Assembly (NCBI GenBank): GCA_017468095.1
Contig: JAFUJN010000181.1
Span: 1 to 41,115 of the forward strand
Length of the DNA: 41,115 nucleotides
Source: Clostridia bacterium
Lineage (GTDB): Bacteria > Bacillota > Clostridia > UBA1381
Direction: 5' to 3'
A model generated the notes under the pieces. The model was given only the letters and a program-made list of their open reading frames with translations, was not told the origin of the DNA and made no database searches. The stretch's first letter is position 1. Every line of letters begins with the position of its first letter. Made by a program: the position numbers and the translations under genes. This document shows positions 15,588-23,601 of the stretch, piece after piece.

Positions 15588-16892
15588 TTGGAAGAGAGAC
15601 GTGAACTTGAACGCAAGACAAAAGAAGAATTAAAACAGCTTGCCCAAGGCCTTGAAATTCCAAGGATTTCCAGCCTGAAAAAGGAAGAGCTAATTGATGC
15701 AATACTTGCAAAGCGTGACGAAAACAGAGCCAAAACAGAAGTTGAAGCGCCTAAAAAACGCCAAAGACCGCAGGATGTTATTGAAGTATGCGGTGTTTTG
15801 GAAGTTTTGGCAGACGGATTCGGATTCTTGCGATTTGATAACTATAAGCCTGGCACAGATGACATCTATGTATCTCCAACCCAGATTCGCAGATTCAATC
15901 TAAAAACCGGCGACGAAATCACCGGCGATGCAAGGCCATCACAGGAAGAAGACAAGTATTCGCCACTATTATTTGTGAAGAAGATAAATGGCGACAGCCT
16001 TGAAGTTGCCTTAAAAAGAACTAATTTTGAAAGGCTAACACCTGTATATCCCGAAGAGAAAATCAAGCTTGAAACAGGAGAAAAGGAAAAGTACGCATCA
16101 AGGCTTTTAGACATTGTGGCACCTATCGGAAAAGGCCAGCGCGGAATGATTGTGGCACCGCCAAAGGCAGGAAAAACCACAATTATAAAGCAGATTGCCC
16201 AGTCAATCTCAAAAAATTATCCTGATATAAAGCTTATTGTTCTTCTGATTGACGAAAGACCGGAAGAAGTTACCGATATGCGAAGAAGCATTACAGGCGA
16301 AGTGATAGCGTCCACCTTTGACCAGACACCTGAAAGCCACACCAAATGCGCAGAAATGGTTTTGGAGCGTGCTATGCGACTTGTTGAGCAGAAAAAGGAT
16401 GTGGTAATCCTGATGGATTCCATAACACGCCTTGCACGAGCATATAACTTAACAGTTAACCCGACGGGAAGAACGCTATCAGGCGGTCTTGACCCTGATG
16501 CCCTTATAAAACCAAAGAAATTCTTTGGTGCGGCACGAAACATTGAAGAAGGCGGAAGCCTTACAATCCTTGCAACCGCTTTGGTGGAAACCGGCTCCCG
16601 AATGGACGAAGTTATCTTTGAAGAGTTTAAGGGAACGGGAAATATGGAATTAAAGCTTGACCGCGGTATGCAGGAAAGGCGCATTTTCCCTGCGGTTGAT
16701 ATCCTAAAATCAGGAACACGCCGTGAAGATAAGCTTCTAAGTCGAGAAGAAGCGGAAGCGAGCTGGACAATTCGCCGTAATACAAATTCCCAGAATACTT
16801 ATGATACTATGGGAAAAATTCTTCAGCTTATGAAAGATACTGATAATAACTCACAATTTATAGATGGGGTAATGAAATTTTATAAGAAATAA
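15588..16892 (+). CDS. rho: Transcription termination factor Rho
   Basis: 434 aa, normal length. The start is TTG, supported by GAGGTGAT 4 nt upstream. The N-terminal helical domain (~1-45) is followed by the cold-shock-like RNA-binding domain (~64-140, with GFGFLRF) and the RecA-type ATPase with P-loop APPKAGKTT (190-198), Walker B VVILMDSITRLARA, and the secondary RNA-binding (Q/R-loop) segment GRTLSGGLDPDAL. It is a hexameric RNA helicase that ends transcripts. It is the last gene of the plus-strand run from 8824 and is followed by an intrinsic terminator. The basic insert EAPKKRQRPQD between N-terminal subdomains is short. Confidence 0.97.
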   Translation: MEERRELERKTKEELKQLAQGLEIPRISSLKKEELIDAILAKRDENRAKTEVEAPKKRQRPQDVIEVCGVLEVLADGFGFLRFDNYKPGTDDIYVSPTQIRRFNLKTGDEITGDARPSQEEDKYSPLLFVKKINGDSLEVALKRTNFERLTPVYPEEKIKLETGEKEKYASRLLDIVAPIGKGQRGMIVAPPKAGKTTIIKQIAQSISKNYPDIKLIVLLIDERPEEVTDMRRSITGEVIASTFDQTPESHTKCAEMVLERAMRLVEQKKDVVILMDSITRLARAYNLTVNPTGRTLSGGLDPDALIKPKKFFGAARNIEEGGSLTILATALVETGSRMDEVIFEEFKGTGNMELKLDRGMQERRIFPAVDILKSGTRREDKLLSREEAEASWTIRRNTNSQNTYDTMGKILQLMKDTDNNSQFIDGVMKFYKK

Positions 16893-16922
16893 ACAGTGCA
16901 ATTTGCGCTGTTTATTTTTTTT
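16888..16922 (+). terminator. Intrinsic terminator after rho
   Basis: The stem AAATAAACAG/CTGTTTATTT continues inward (TGCA/TTGC with one mismatch) and is followed by six T. It overlaps the last codon and stop of rho. Confidence 0.85.
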
Positions 16923-16934
16923 GAAAAAGAAATT

Positions 16935-16963
16935 TTGCTGAGTTCTTGCGCATATACTATATT
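16935..16963 (+). promoter_or_regulatory. Promoter of the tandem-ATPase gene
   Basis: TTGCTG (16935-16940), 17-nt spacer, TATATT (16958-16963). It lies directly after the rho terminator and 30 bp ahead of the start codon at 16993. Confidence 0.6.
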
Positions 16964-16992
16964 TAGTTAAAAGGCGGAAAGGAAGTAATTAA

Positions 16993-18021
16993 ATGGTGAG
17001 AAAGTATTTTGGGATGGCAAACAGCGCAGGTGGACTTGCAAATCTTATGGACAATAACTTATCAGGATTAAAAACAATATACACAATTTCGGGAGACTCT
17101 AAAAAACAAAAGACCGAAATCTTAGACGGCGTACTTAAAAAAGCGGAAATGTCAGGAGATGTGGAATGTGTTATTAGCCCTTTTGATATTAAATGCATAG
17201 ACGCCGTAATCATAAGGAGCAAGGGACCCTGTGTGGTTGACAGGGATTGCCTGTGCGGTGAAATTGCGGCAAAAAATATAGATTTAGACGGGGAAAATCA
17301 AAAGAGAACTGATATTTCAGAAAAAGAAAAATGGGCAATAGGTAAGATGTATAAATGTTATGATGATGCGAAAAAGATACACGATGAATGGGAAAAAATA
17401 TATATGAAAAATATGGATTATGATAAGCTTGAAGCCTACGAAAAGGGTGTGCTTGACCAGCTTTTTGCAGGCCAAAAAGGGCTATCGGGCAAAAAGAACT
17501 ATCACAGATTTTTCGGCTCATCAACACCTGACGGAGCGGTGAATTATATCGATAATCTTACGGAAAATCTTGCCGCAAGATATTTTATAAAAGGCAGAGC
17601 AGGAACAGGCAAATCCACATTTTTAAGGAGAGTGGCAAGGGAAGCCAATGAAAAAGGCTTTGATACAGAAATTTATTATTGTGGTTTTGATAAGAACAGT
17701 CTTGATATGGTAATCGTGCCCGAGCTTGATTTTTGCGTTTTTGATTCAACGGCGCCACATGAGATGTTCCCGAAATCCGAAAGGGATACAATCCTTGATT
17801 TTTATGAAGAATCAGGTCTTTTGGGAACGGATGAAAAGTACGAAAAGGAGCTTTTAGACGTAGAGACAAGATATAATCAAAAAATGGCAGAGGGAATGGC
17901 ATTTTTGCGCCTTTTCAAGCTGTATATGAAAGAAAGGGAATACTATCTGGCAAAGCACTTAAATGAAAAAGAATTCCTTATGCTAAAGGATGCGGTAATA
18001 AAAGAAGTATTTCAAAATTAA
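16993..18021 (+). CDS. Two-domain P-loop ATPase (PRK06851-like) with degenerate first half
   Basis: 342 aa made of two related halves. The second half (~165-290) starts NYHRFFGSSTPDGAVNYIDN and has an intact P-loop IKGRAGTGKST followed by YYCGFDKNSLDMVIVPEL and the family block FDSTAPHEMFPK. The first half (~3-95) starts KYFGMANSAGGLANLMDN and aligns with the second, but its P-loop has decayed to ISGDSKKQKT and the following region is shortened. Homologs of this cytosolic family usually keep both halves. Function unknown. It is a monocistronic gene with its own promoter and a terminator shared with the convergent DJ-1 gene. Confidence 0.72.
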   Translation: MVRKYFGMANSAGGLANLMDNNLSGLKTIYTISGDSKKQKTEILDGVLKKAEMSGDVECVISPFDIKCIDAVIIRSKGPCVVDRDCLCGEIAAKNIDLDGENQKRTDISEKEKWAIGKMYKCYDDAKKIHDEWEKIYMKNMDYDKLEAYEKGVLDQLFAGQKGLSGKKNYHRFFGSSTPDGAVNYIDNLTENLAARYFIKGRAGTGKSTFLRRVAREANEKGFDTEIYYCGFDKNSLDMVIVPELDFCVFDSTAPHEMFPKSERDTILDFYEESGLLGTDEKYEKELLDVETRYNQKMAEGMAFLRLFKLYMKEREYYLAKHLNEKEFLMLKDAVIKEVFQN

Positions 18022-18022
18022 A

Positions 18023-18050
18023 AAAATACGGTGCAAAAGCACCGTATTTT
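18023..18050. terminator. Bidirectional terminator
   Basis: Perfect 12-bp stem AAAATACGGTGC/GCACCGTATTTT with an AAAA loop. The minus strand reads into a seven-T run, so it is strongest for the DJ-1 gene ending at 18061; the plus-strand gene ends at 18021. Confidence 0.9.
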
Positions 18051-18060
18051 CGTATGCACA

Positions 18061-18597
18061 TTAAATATATTGCATTTCCTTTTTAAGCTTGTCGGCAATG
18101 TCCTTACCTTTCAGGATTTCAACCATTTTGAAACCAAAATCAGCGGCTGCACCGGCACCTTTTCCGGTTAAAATCTTGCCGTCAAGAGTGGCTTTTTCAC
18201 CTGTAAAAATACCATTTGCACAGAATTTTTCAAAGCCAGGGAAACAGGTATATTTTTTGCCGTCCAAAATCCCACGCTTACCCAAAATTGATGGAGAAGC
18301 ACAAATTGCGGCAATATAAATATCATTTTCAAGGGCATAAGTTATAAGGTCCTGAACTTCGCCTGATTCATCAAGGTTGGTATGCCCAGGCCCGCCAGGA
18401 AGCACAAGCATTTCCATATCATCCTTGTTTACTGCATCAATCGGGATATCCGTCTCAATAGTAACATCGTGAGATGATGTAGCATTTTTGCCCATAACCC
18501 CGACGGTTTTAACGCAAATTCCGGCTCTTCGCATAATATCAACAGGCTCTAAAGCCTCAATGTCTTCAAAGCCATCCACCATAAGAACATATACCAT
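18061..18597 (-). CDS. DJ-1/PfpI family protein
   Basis: 178 aa, typical for the DJ-1 (YajL/ThiJ) branch. The nucleophile is C99 in AAICASPS and the conserved glutamate is E14 in DGFEDIEALEPVD. The GGPGHTNL loop (68-75) is also characteristic. Members act as chaperones or glyoxalase/deglycase-like stress proteins; the precise activity is not readable here. The histidine-containing catalytic context of PfpI proteases is absent. Transcribed alone, divergent from nusB. Confidence 0.9.
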   Translation of the reverse strand: MVYVLMVDGFEDIEALEPVDIMRRAGICVKTVGVMGKNATSSHDVTIETDIPIDAVNKDDMEMLVLPGGPGHTNLDESGEVQDLITYALENDIYIAAICASPSILGKRGILDGKKYTCFPGFEKFCANGIFTGEKATLDGKILTGKGAGAAADFGFKMVEILKGKDIADKLKKEMQYI

Positions 18598-18637
18598 AAA
18601 AAATCACGCTCACTTTTCAAAAATTCTTTGTAATTTA

Positions 18638-18667
18638 ATATTAGCATAATCGCCCTTTATTAGTCAA
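18638..18667 (-). promoter_or_regulatory. Promoter of the DJ-1 gene
   Basis: On the minus strand TTGACT (18667-18662), an 18-nt spacer and TAATAT (18643-18638), about 40 bp ahead of the ATG. Confidence 0.6.
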
Positions 18668-18696
18668 TCTTTTTGGCGGGAAATTGTGTATTTTCC

Positions 18697-18725
18697 TTGC
18701 TTTTTTGCTAAAAAAAGGGTATAAT
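18697..18725 (+). promoter_or_regulatory. Promoter of the nusB operon
   Basis: TTGCTT (18697-18702), 17-nt spacer, TATAAT (18720-18725). The leader is about 70 nt long; the ribosome site GGAAAGGAAAG lies just before the ATG at 18801. It probably drives the nine-gene run to 25953. Confidence 0.75.
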
Positions 18726-18800
18726 ATAATATACAAGAAAATGGGTAGGTGCACGCAAAATTCGAGGAATACATAAAACGTAGCACGGAAAGGAAAGCAA

Positions 18801-19211
18801 ATGAGCAAAAAACTTTCAAGAAGTCAGGCAAGATGCGAGGCGTTTAAAATCATTTTTCAGCTAAATCAACATATGGACGACGTTGATTTTTTGCTTGATA
18901 ACCTTATGAACGAGCTTCCGGCCAGCATAACATCTATGCCATACATAAAAAATGTGGTGTATGGCGTTATGGAAAAGTATGACGAGCTTACAGGAATAAT
19001 TAGTGAGAATTTAGCAGAAGGCTGGAAAGTAGAGCGTATTTCAAAGGTGGCAAGAGCTGTACTTATGCTTGCAATTTACGAAATCAAATATGTTGAAGAT
19101 GTGCCGGAAAAGGTTGCCATAAACGAAGCAATAGAGCTTGCGAAAACCTTTGATATGCCGGATTCACCTGTGTTTGTAAACGGCGTTTTGGCCGGTGTTG
19201 TAAACAAATGA
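18801..19211 (+). CDS. nusB: Transcription antitermination factor NusB
   Basis: 136 aa, all-helical, standard length. Landmarks: N-terminal SRSQARCEAFKIIFQLN (the RNA/NusE-facing start), the middle YIKNVVYGVMEKYDEL and the C-terminal block AINEAIELAKTFDMPDSPVFVNGVLAGV. It binds boxA RNA with ribosomal protein S10 during rRNA antitermination. It is first in the operon; its stop overlaps the next start (ATGA). Confidence 0.95.
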   Translation: MSKKLSRSQARCEAFKIIFQLNQHMDDVDFLLDNLMNELPASITSMPYIKNVVYGVMEKYDELTGIISENLAEGWKVERISKVARAVLMLAIYEIKYVEDVPEKVAINEAIELAKTFDMPDSPVFVNGVLAGVVNK

Positions 19212-20119
19212 GCATTTATCTTGGAATAGACACGTCAAACTACACCACGTCAGTTGCTTGTGTGGGTGACGTTTTCATAAACGAACGAAAGATTATTGAT
19301 ATAAAAGAGGGAATGCGCGGAATACGCCAATCGGACGGCGTTTTTGTGCACCTAAAGGAACTGCCGCAGCTTTTTGAAAGGCTTTCCATTGATATGAAAA
19401 GCGTATCAGCTGTGGGAGTATCAACCAGACCGCGAAATGTAGAAGGCTCATACATGCCGGTGTTTTTGGCAGGTGAGAGCTTTGCAAAGGTAATTGCCAA
19501 AAGCCTTAATGTACCGCTTTTTGAGTACTCTCATCAGGACGGACATATTATGGCAGGTATACTTTCGCAAAATGCAGAAGAACTTTTGGATGAACCGTTT
19601 TTGGCGGTGCATTTGTCGGGTGGAACAACCGAAATTTTGGAATGTGAATATAAGGAAAACCACTTTAGCGCAAAAATAGTGGGCGGAACAAAGGATATTT
19701 CAGCAGGTCAGCTTATTGACAGGCTGGGCGTAGCCTTGGGAATGAAATTTCCATGTGGAAAAGAAATAGACAAGTTAAGTCTTTCCTGCGATAAAGAACC
19801 TATAAACCTGAAAACATCCGTCAAGGACGGATACATAAACTTTTCAGGAGTGGAAACAAAATTACTTTCAATGCAAGGCACAGAAGATGCAGGGCTTTTG
19901 GCCAAAACTGCGCTTGCGGTAATTGGCAAGAGCTTAACCTGTGCTATCAATTTCCAAAAACCAAAAAGAGTGCTTTTCGTTGGCGGTGTTGCATCAAACA
20001 TACAGCTACGTGAGTATTTTGAAAAGGAAATTGATGCGAAAACTTACTTTGCATCAAAGGAGCTTTCCTGCGATAACGCCGTGGGAATTGCGGAACTTTG
20101 CCGAAGAGCTAATATATAA
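19208..20119 (+). CDS. TsaD/Kae1-like paralog (ASKHA fold)
   Basis: 303 aa, somewhat shorter than genuine TsaD (~335-340). The fold markers are present: N-terminal IYLGIDTSNYTTSVA (TsaD has ETSCDET there), metal-binding H109 and H113 in YSHQDGHIMAG, LSGGTTEI, and the C-terminal VGGVASN with CDNAVGIA. The replaced N-terminal signature and shorter length argue for a paralog rather than the t6A synthase itself, which would be expected elsewhere in the genome. Such M22-like paralogs occur beside nusB/xseA in some Clostridia. Substrate unknown. Start overlaps the nusB stop. Confidence 0.75.
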   Translation: MSIYLGIDTSNYTTSVACVGDVFINERKIIDIKEGMRGIRQSDGVFVHLKELPQLFERLSIDMKSVSAVGVSTRPRNVEGSYMPVFLAGESFAKVIAKSLNVPLFEYSHQDGHIMAGILSQNAEELLDEPFLAVHLSGGTTEILECEYKENHFSAKIVGGTKDISAGQLIDRLGVALGMKFPCGKEIDKLSLSCDKEPINLKTSVKDGYINFSGVETKLLSMQGTEDAGLLAKTALAVIGKSLTCAINFQKPKRVLFVGGVASNIQLREYFEKEIDAKTYFASKELSCDNAVGIAELCRRANI

Positions 20120-20131
20120 GGAGATGATAAA

Positions 20132-21316
20132 ATGGAACCGATTATGGCAACGGTCAGTCAACTGAACGCTTATATGAAAAGAGTTGTTGACGGCCAGACC
20201 GCTCTTAACGATATCTGGATTAAGGGCGAAATTTCAAACTTCAAAGACCATTATTCGGGTCATCTTTATATAACCTTAAAGGATGACGGCGGAGTTTTAA
20301 AAGCCGTTATGTTTAAGGCGGCAGCATCAACTCTGACTTTCAAGCCTGAAGATGGAATGAAAGTTATTGCCCGTGGACGAATCGGCGTTTATGAGCAAAG
20401 CGGAACATATCAGCTTTACATTAGCGAAATGACGCCGGATGGTTTAGGCGAGCTTTATGTTGCATACGAACAGCTAAAAAAGAAACTGGGGGAAGAAGGA
20501 CTTTTTGATGATGACAAGAAAAAGCCAATCCCAAAGTACCCTGAAAAAGTGGGAGTTATCACAGCATCAACAGGTGCAGCTGTTCGGGATATAATAAACG
20601 TTATAACAAGACGTTACCCATACTGTGAAATCATCATTTATCCGGCGCAGGTTCAGGGAGCTGGTGCTAAGGAAAGCATCGTTGCCGGAATTGAATATTT
20701 TAACGAAAAAGAACCTTGCGACACATTGATTGTGGGCCGTGGCGGTGGCTCTATAGAAGATTTATGGGCGTTTAATGAAGAAATTGTGGCACGAGCTATA
20801 GCGGATTCAAAAATTCCGATAATTTCTGCAGTTGGTCACGAAACCGACTTCACTATTGCAGACTTTGTGGCAGACCTTCGAGCACCAACGCCATCAGCGG
20901 CGGCAGAAATTGCCGTACCGTCACAGCTTGAGCTGTTGTCAAAGATATCCACAATGTCGGGAAGAATGCAATCTTCGGTGATAAACGGGCTTAAAAATAA
21001 AAGGCTTTTGATTGAAAAACTTTCAATGCGAAGCCCGAAAAACAGAATTGATGACTTAAGACAGAAGAACGATAATTTAATAAAGCAGGCAGAAAAGAGC
21101 TTCCTTTTAACCTTTGAGGGAAAGAAAAAGGAACTTGCAAAAATATGTGCAAAACTTGATGCACTAAGTCCACTTGGGGTAATGGCAAGGGGATATGCTA
21201 TTGCGCAAGAAGAAGACGGAACAGTTATCAGAACAATATCTAAAATGTCGCCGGGCAAGGAGTTCAGTTTAAGACTTGCCGACGGCGAGTGCCAATGCGA
21301 AGTAAAGGAGATATAG
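20132..21316 (+). CDS. xseA: Exodeoxyribonuclease VII large subunit
   Basis: 394 aa. The N-terminal OB fold (~1-100) includes VSQLNAYMKRVV and the block WIKGEISNFKDHYSGHLYITLKD. The catalytic core (~125-310) has GVITASTGAAVRDIINVITRRYP, VGRGGGSIEDLWAFNEE and SAVGHETDFTIADFVADLRAPTPSAAAE. A coiled-coil segment and the C-terminal PLGVMARGYAIA block follow. It forms ExoVII with the small subunit encoded next, degrading single-stranded DNA to oligonucleotides. Ribosome site AAGGAGATGAT. Confidence 0.96.
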   Translation: MEPIMATVSQLNAYMKRVVDGQTALNDIWIKGEISNFKDHYSGHLYITLKDDGGVLKAVMFKAAASTLTFKPEDGMKVIARGRIGVYEQSGTYQLYISEMTPDGLGELYVAYEQLKKKLGEEGLFDDDKKKPIPKYPEKVGVITASTGAAVRDIINVITRRYPYCEIIIYPAQVQGAGAKESIVAGIEYFNEKEPCDTLIVGRGGGSIEDLWAFNEEIVARAIADSKIPIISAVGHETDFTIADFVADLRAPTPSAAAEIAVPSQLELLSKISTMSGRMQSSVINGLKNKRLLIEKLSMRSPKNRIDDLRQKNDNLIKQAEKSFLLTFEGKKKELAKICAKLDALSPLGVMARGYAIAQEEDGTVIRTISKMSPGKEFSLRLADGECQCEVKEI

Positions 21317-21318
21317 CT

Positions 21319-21522
21319 ATGTTTGAAGATTCAATAAAGGAACTTGAAAAAATTGTTGAGAGCTTAGAAAAAGGCGATTGCGGACTTTCAGAGAGTCTTG
21401 ACCTTTTTGAAAAGGGAATCAAGCTTTCAAAGGAATGTAGTGATATGCTTGACAAGGCGGAAAAGAAAGTATCTGTGCTAATCGGCGGAGAAAAGAAAGA
21501 CTTTGATATAGACGAGGAATAA
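21319..21522 (+). CDS. xseB: Exodeoxyribonuclease VII small subunit
   Basis: 67 aa from the ATG at 21319, set by the ribosome site AAAGGAGATA 5 nt upstream; the in-frame extension to 21289 overlaps xseA and is not used. The FEDSIKELEKIVESLEKGD start and SLDLFEKGIKLSKEC helix are the family signature. Several copies coat the XseA subunit. Confidence 0.94.
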   Translation: MFEDSIKELEKIVESLEKGDCGLSESLDLFEKGIKLSKECSDMLDKAEKKVSVLIGGEKKDFDIDEE

Positions 21523-21524
21523 TT

Positions 21525-22385
21525 ATGCAAAAATACATTGACCTTGCAGAAAAGGCACTTTCAAAGTATATGAAAGTAATAGACAATCCGCAAAAGAAGA
21601 TATACCAGGCGGAAGAATACAGCCTTATGGCAGGCGGAAAAAGACTTCGCCCTGTTATAATGATGATGACCGCAAAAATGTGTGGAAAATCGCCTGAGCT
21701 TGTGCTTCCTTTTGCTGCGGCAATCGAAATGATACACACATATTCGCTTATTCACGACGATTTGCCGGCAATGGATAATGACGATTTAAGACGCGGAAAG
21801 CCAACCAACCATAAGGTATACGGCGAAGCTATGGCAATTTTGGCAGGAGATGCGCTACTGACCAAGGCATTTGAAACTGCGGCAAGTTTTGATGACGAAA
21901 CCGTCTCAAAGGAAAGAGTTTTAAGGGCTATTTCAACCCTTGCCATAGCATCAGGGGATAACGGAATGATTGGCGGTCAGGTGGTAGACATTGAAAGCCG
22001 AAACGAAGATGAAGAGCTTTTAAAATACCTGCACTCACTAAAAACCGGTGCACTAATCCGTGCATCAGGCGTTATCGGTGCAATTTTAGCAGGAGCAACA
22101 GAAGAGCAAATAAAAGCGGTTGATAGCTTTTGCGAGAATTTAGGCATAGCATTCCAGATACAGGACGATATTTTGGATGTAACCGGCAGTGAAGAAGAAT
22201 TGGGAAAACCTATTGGCTCGGATGCTGAGAATGATAAGTCCACCTATGTAACTTTATTTGGTGTTGAAAAGGCAGAAAAGCTGGCAGAGGAATACACCAA
22301 CAAAGCCATCGAAAGCCTTAGCATATTTGAGGAAAATGGTGAGCTTGTAGCTCTTGCCGAAAGGCTTATGGGCAGAAAGGCATAA
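21525..22385 (+). CDS. ispA: Polyprenyl (farnesyl/geranyl) diphosphate synthase
   Basis: 286 aa trans-isoprenyl diphosphate synthase. First aspartate-rich motif DDLPAMD (78-84) and second DDILD (214-218) bind Mg2+-diphosphate; GGKRLRP (37-43) and the KPTNH block are also present. It condenses IPP with DMAPP/GPP to farnesyl diphosphate, the precursor of undecaprenyl phosphate for cell-wall synthesis. The position after xseB is the usual Firmicutes order; here no dxs follows. Confidence 0.93.
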   Translation: MQKYIDLAEKALSKYMKVIDNPQKKIYQAEEYSLMAGGKRLRPVIMMMTAKMCGKSPELVLPFAAAIEMIHTYSLIHDDLPAMDNDDLRRGKPTNHKVYGEAMAILAGDALLTKAFETAASFDDETVSKERVLRAISTLAIASGDNGMIGGQVVDIESRNEDEELLKYLHSLKTGALIRASGVIGAILAGATEEQIKAVDSFCENLGIAFQIQDDILDVTGSEEELGKPIGSDAENDKSTYVTLFGVEKAEKLAEEYTNKAIESLSIFEENGELVALAERLMGRKA

Positions 22386-22387
22386 AT

Positions 22388-22822
22388 ATGAATTGGAATG
22401 ATAACGTAATTGTAACCTGTCTTCTGGGCTGGTTTATTGCCCAGTTTATAAAGGTTATTTTAACGCTTATAAAAGATAAAAGAATTGATTTCAGGCGTTT
22501 TGTGGGTTCAGGCGGATTCCCGAGTTCACACGCGGCACTTGTAACGTCACTTGCTACAGCAGTAGGACTTATAGACGGATTTGAAAGCACAGAGTTTGCC
22601 ATAACCGTAGTTCTGGCCCTTGTTGTTATGTATGATGCCGCAGGCGTAAGACGCGCTGCAGGTCAGCAGGCACGAATCCTGAATAAGATAGTGGAAGAGT
22701 GGGAGCATAAGGACCTTACCAACACGGATAAGCGCCTAAAAGAGCTTTTGGGTCACACACCAAAAGAAGTTTTTGCAGGCGCAATTTTGGGTATTGTAAT
22801 TGCACTTATAAGACACATGTAA
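22388..22822 (+). CDS. Divergent PAP2 family membrane protein (YuiD-like)
   Basis: 144 aa with four hydrophobic segments. The block SGGFPSSHAALVTSLATAVG is the family signature and resembles the PSxxxH part of PAP2 phosphatases, while the rest of their catalytic triad is not recognisable. YDAAGVRRAAGQQA in the middle is another conserved block. The adjacency to a prenyl diphosphate synthase could hint at a lipid-phosphate substrate, but this is speculative. It follows ispA by 2 nt. Confidence 0.85.
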   Translation: MNWNDNVIVTCLLGWFIAQFIKVILTLIKDKRIDFRRFVGSGGFPSSHAALVTSLATAVGLIDGFESTEFAITVVLALVVMYDAAGVRRAAGQQARILNKIVEEWEHKDLTNTDKRLKELLGHTPKEVFAGAILGIVIALIRHM

Positions 22823-22833
22823 GGGGAAAACAA

Positions 22834-23598
22834 ATGATATTTGATTCACACGCTCATTATAATGATTCAAAATTTAATGATGATAGAGATGAGGTTTTAA
22901 AAAACCTTGATAATGTCAAATACATTATGAATGTGGCCGATTCAATGAAATCCCTTAAAAAGGTTATCAACATTGCAGACAAGTACCCATTCATTTATGC
23001 AAGTGTTGGCGTGCATCCTGAAGAAACAGGCGAGCTTACAAGCGTTGATATGGACACTCTTTTGGAATACACCAAGCATAAAAAAGTAAAGGCAATCGGC
23101 GAAATCGGGCTTGATTATTATTGGGACAGCGTGGAAAGAGACATTCAAAAAAAGTGGTTTGCTCGTCAGATTGAGCTTGCAAGAAAGGTTAATTTGCCTA
23201 TTATTGTTCATGACCGTGAAGCCCACGGCGATACAATAGACATCCTAAAAAGCGAAAATGCAAGGGATGTTGGGGGAATACTCCACTGCTTTTCGGGAAG
23301 CGTTGAGATGGCAAGGGACGTTTTAAACCTTGGAATGTATGTGGGAATCGGCGGAACTGTCACCTTTAAAAATGCAAGAAAAATAAAGGAAGTAGCAGAG
23401 TATGTGCCGATGGACTCAATAGTTCTTGAAACCGATGCACCGTACCTTGCACCGGAGCCGTTCCGCGGAAAACGAAACAGCTCGGATTTGATAAAATATG
23501 TGATAGAAGAAATTTCCCGAATAAAAGGGATACCTAAAGAAGAAGTAGAAAAAATTACTTTTGAAAACGCAAAGCGAGTTTATAGGATTGAGGATTAA
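22834..23598 (+). CDS. TatD family metal-dependent hydrolase
   Basis: 254 aa TIM-barrel hydrolase. The metal-site residues are visible in order: HAHYND (6-11), GEIGLDYYWD, IVHDREAHGD, LHCFSGS and ETDAPYLAPEPFRGKRN. TatD enzymes are 3'-5' exonucleases or deoxyribonucleases, plausible here next to xseAB and holB. The ribosome site GGGGA precedes the ATG. Confidence 0.93.
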   Translation: MIFDSHAHYNDSKFNDDRDEVLKNLDNVKYIMNVADSMKSLKKVINIADKYPFIYASVGVHPEETGELTSVDMDTLLEYTKHKKVKAIGEIGLDYYWDSVERDIQKKWFARQIELARKVNLPIIVHDREAHGDTIDILKSENARDVGGILHCFSGSVEMARDVLNLGMYVGIGGTVTFKNARKIKEVAEYVPMDSIVLETDAPYLAPEPFRGKRNSSDLIKYVIEEISRIKGIPKEEVEKITFENAKRVYRIED

Positions 23599-23601
23599 GC
23601 T

